A stretch of DNA of 64,000 nucleotides from Rothia gullae (GTDB lineage: Bacteria; Actinomycetota; Actinomycetes; Actinomycetales; Micrococcaceae): positions 50,723-114,722 of the forward strand of contig NZ_JANCOC010000007.1 in assembly GCF_024294905.1 (NCBI RefSeq), in the 5' to 3' direction. A model generated the notes under the pieces. That model searched no databases and was not told where the DNA came from. It saw only the letters and a program-made list of their open reading frames with translations. Below, one piece after another: positions 62,113 through 64,000 of this stretch (position 1 is the first letter of the stretch; each line of letters starts with the position of its first letter). Made by a program: the position numbers and the translations under genes.

Positions 62113-63717
62113 CTACTTCTTATCGCCGTCGAAACCGTAACTGTACGAGTCACCCTCAGAGGAGTCACTACCGTACTGGCCGTAACCGTACTGCTCGGGA
62201 GCAGGCTGGCCATTAGAGGGCTGCTTAGGTGCGGGCTGGCCTGCAGCGTTCTGGGTTGCACCATTCTGGGTTGCGGCGGGCTGACCAAAGCCGGGCTGCT
62301 GACCGTAGGCAGGCTGACCCGGCGCGGGCACCTGCGGACCACCGGGAGCACCCGGCGCCGGCACGCCACCGGCAGCAGCGTACGCATCCCAACGCTGGCC
62401 GTGGAAGGCACGAGCCTGCTCGGTGAGCCAGCCAGCGAACAGCGTAGAGTTTGCGTCGAACTCGGGGGCATTCTCGGGCTTGGAGTACACGTCCACGGTT
62501 TCCAGGGTGTGGTCTGCCCAAACGTCCTGGTGTTCACGCATGAACTCGGTGGACTGAATCGGGTCGGGCCACATGTACACCGGCTCCGCCGCCGGAATCA
62601 GGACAGGAACGCGCGGTGCGGAGTCCTTGACCGGGTTCTCAGTCGGGCGCCAGAACAGGCGGCCGGGCTGGGTGCGGTCACGCAGCGCGTGCGCACGCCA
62701 GGTGAGGATGGGGTGGCTTGCCATGAGGTTCACGTACCAGACGGCAAGGCCGCGGTCGGTCACGGCACGGTCGGCAAGCTCATCGAAGTTGACCTGCTTG
62801 TTCAGGTACTTACCTGCCGCAAGTACCTTGACAGCACCCTCAGCGCCCTCGGGGCAGAACCGGTAGCCGAAGTTGTCTGCGGTGTACTCCTGCGAGCGGG
62901 ACAGCGCACTCGACAGCATCGGAATCTGGTTGAACAGCGTGGTGAAAATCAGACGGAAATAACCGACGTGACCTGCGGCGATGTGACCCACCTCGTGGCC
63001 AATGATGAAGCGTAGCCCCTGCGGGTCACGGGACTTACCACCGATCTCGAACAGGTCAGAGTACAGGCAGATGTAGCGGCGGAAGCCGTGACCTGCCGCG
63101 AAAGCGTTCATGGTGCCGTTACCAAGAACGACGTACGCATCCGGCACGCGGCGCAGGCCTGCCGCCTCCGCTGCTTCGGCGAGCATCTGGTACGCCTCAG
63201 GGAACTGGGTCGGGGTGATGCGCACACCGCGCACACGCTGCTGCGCGTAGTAGATCGCACGAACAATGAAGATGACAATCGGGCCCAGGAGGAGCAGACC
63301 AACCGTCTGGAAAATCAGGTCTTCCATGCTTGCCGTGGTGCTATCGGAAGAAGGTACTCGAACCGAGCCTTCACCGGTTGAGCTGAAGATGTAACGCATC
63401 ATCGAGCTAAACAGGTCAGCCAGCGCCATGAACAGCACAATGTAGCCGACCGCGGTGACCGCGTAGGCGGCGACCAGCCACGGAATTTCGGAGGGGTGAC
63501 GCAGCGCGTGTAGCACCTTCGGCGGCAGCATTGACTGGTAGGCGAAGAGCTTCGGCTGGGGCAGGGGGCTGACCGGCTTCTGGCGCTCGTCTTCGGGGAG
63601 CCAGCCGGCGGAGAGGTCCTGCGGGAGGGGCTCACCGGGGGCGTGGAATGCCTGCTGGCCGGGCTGGGCGTTGAACTGCCCGCCGGACTGCTGGTGGTTT
63701 TCAGGTGGTTGAGTCAT
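62113..63717 (-). CDS. M48-family membrane metalloprotease
   Basis: The 534-residue protein has two or three membrane segments (about 80-110, 145-170), a zinc protease core with HEVGH ('FIIGHEVGHIAAGH') near 250, a family-typical downstream Glu in 'SRSQEYTADNFGYRFC', and a long Pro/Gly/Gln/Ala-rich disordered C-terminus (about 440-534). It is HtpX-like and may act in membrane protein quality control. Confidence 0.9.
   Translation of the reverse strand: MTQPPENHQQSGGQFNAQPGQQAFHAPGEPLPQDLSAGWLPEDERQKPVSPLPQPKLFAYQSMLPPKVLHALRHPSEIPWLVAAYAVTAVGYIVLFMALADLFSSMMRYIFSSTGEGSVRVPSSDSTTASMEDLIFQTVGLLLLGPIVIFIVRAIYYAQQRVRGVRITPTQFPEAYQMLAEAAEAAGLRRVPDAYVVLGNGTMNAFAAGHGFRRYICLYSDLFEIGGKSRDPQGLRFIIGHEVGHIAAGHVGYFRLIFTTLFNQIPMLSSALSRSQEYTADNFGYRFCPEGAEGAVKVLAAGKYLNKQVNFDELADRAVTDRGLAVWYVNLMASHPILTWRAHALRDRTQPGRLFWRPTENPVKDSAPRVPVLIPAAEPVYMWPDPIQSTEFMREHQDVWADHTLETVDVYSKPENAPEFDANSTLFAGWLTEQARAFHGQRWDAYAAAGGVPAPGAPGGPQVPAPGQPAYGQQPGFGQPAATQNGATQNAAGQPAPKQPSNGQPAPEQYGYGQYGSDSSEGDSYSYGFDGDKK

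Positions 63718-64000
<283 letters not shown>

Noticed and set aside
61882..63015. 377-codon open frame on the plus strand
   Set aside because: Antisense to the M48 protease gene, which has a clear zinc motif.

Overview
The window reads as a chromosomal segment of a high-GC actinobacterium of the family Micrococcaceae, most likely Rothia (close to R. mucilaginosa). This rests on moderate GC content, actinobacterial marker genes (lsr2, disA, clpC, DUF3180, a short asparaginase-like protein) and remembered protein families; no search was run. The order radA, disA, mutY, clpC, lsr2, lysS, panC, DUF2520, DUF3180, folK, folB, folP, folE, ftsH, hpt, tilS, dacB/ppa matches, as I remember it, the Mycobacterium tuberculosis segment Rv3585-Rv3628, so most of the window is conserved core chromosome. 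No CRISPR array, prophage or insertion sequence was seen.

Layout. 1-6.1 kb: upp, tRNA-Ser(CGA), a TetR regulator, a YhgE/Pip membrane protein with its degenerate ABC-like partner, and tadA. 6.1-9.4 kb: a RecQ-type helicase with a phosphoribosyltransferase-like tail, divergent from a DedA protein. 9.4-13 kb: four small membrane proteins, a short asparaginase-like gene and tRNA-Lys(TTT). 13-20.4 kb: a conserved hypothetical gene, a strongly supported but unidentified small structured RNA, a DUF47-Pit phosphate uptake pair, a glycosyltransferase plus polysaccharide pyruvyl transferase pair, and a FUSC-family membrane protein. 20.4-30 kb: radA, disA, a small membrane gene, a membrane-anchored secreted protein, mutY, clpC and lsr2, the last between two long AT-rich spacers. 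30-44.8 kb: a minus-strand housekeeping block for lysyl-tRNA, pantothenate, folate and tetrahydrobiopterin-type precursor synthesis, plus ftsH, hpt and tilS. 44.9-46.6 kb: a hipBA toxin-antitoxin module inserted at what looks like a rearrangement breakpoint. 46.7-52.4 kb: ppa, dacB and a large nuclease/helicase-like gene whose upstream region carries a parS-like site inside a long inverted repeat. 52.4-64 kb: an MFS transporter, a SatD-like protein, a DtxR/MntR-type regulator and its probable target metal ABC transporter, xthA, a bile-acid:sodium-symporter-family protein and an M48 metalloprotease.

Functional links visible here: folE-folP-folB-folK form the dihydrofolate branch; SBP, ATPase and permease form one metal importer whose promoter spacer contains an operator-like palindrome; HipB probably controls hipBA through palindromes near its promoter. 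Many genes have a -10-like hexamer 6-7 bases before the start codon and no Shine-Dalgarno, pointing to widespread leaderless transcription. The last 110 bases are long G and C homopolymers and look like an assembly or sequencing artefact.
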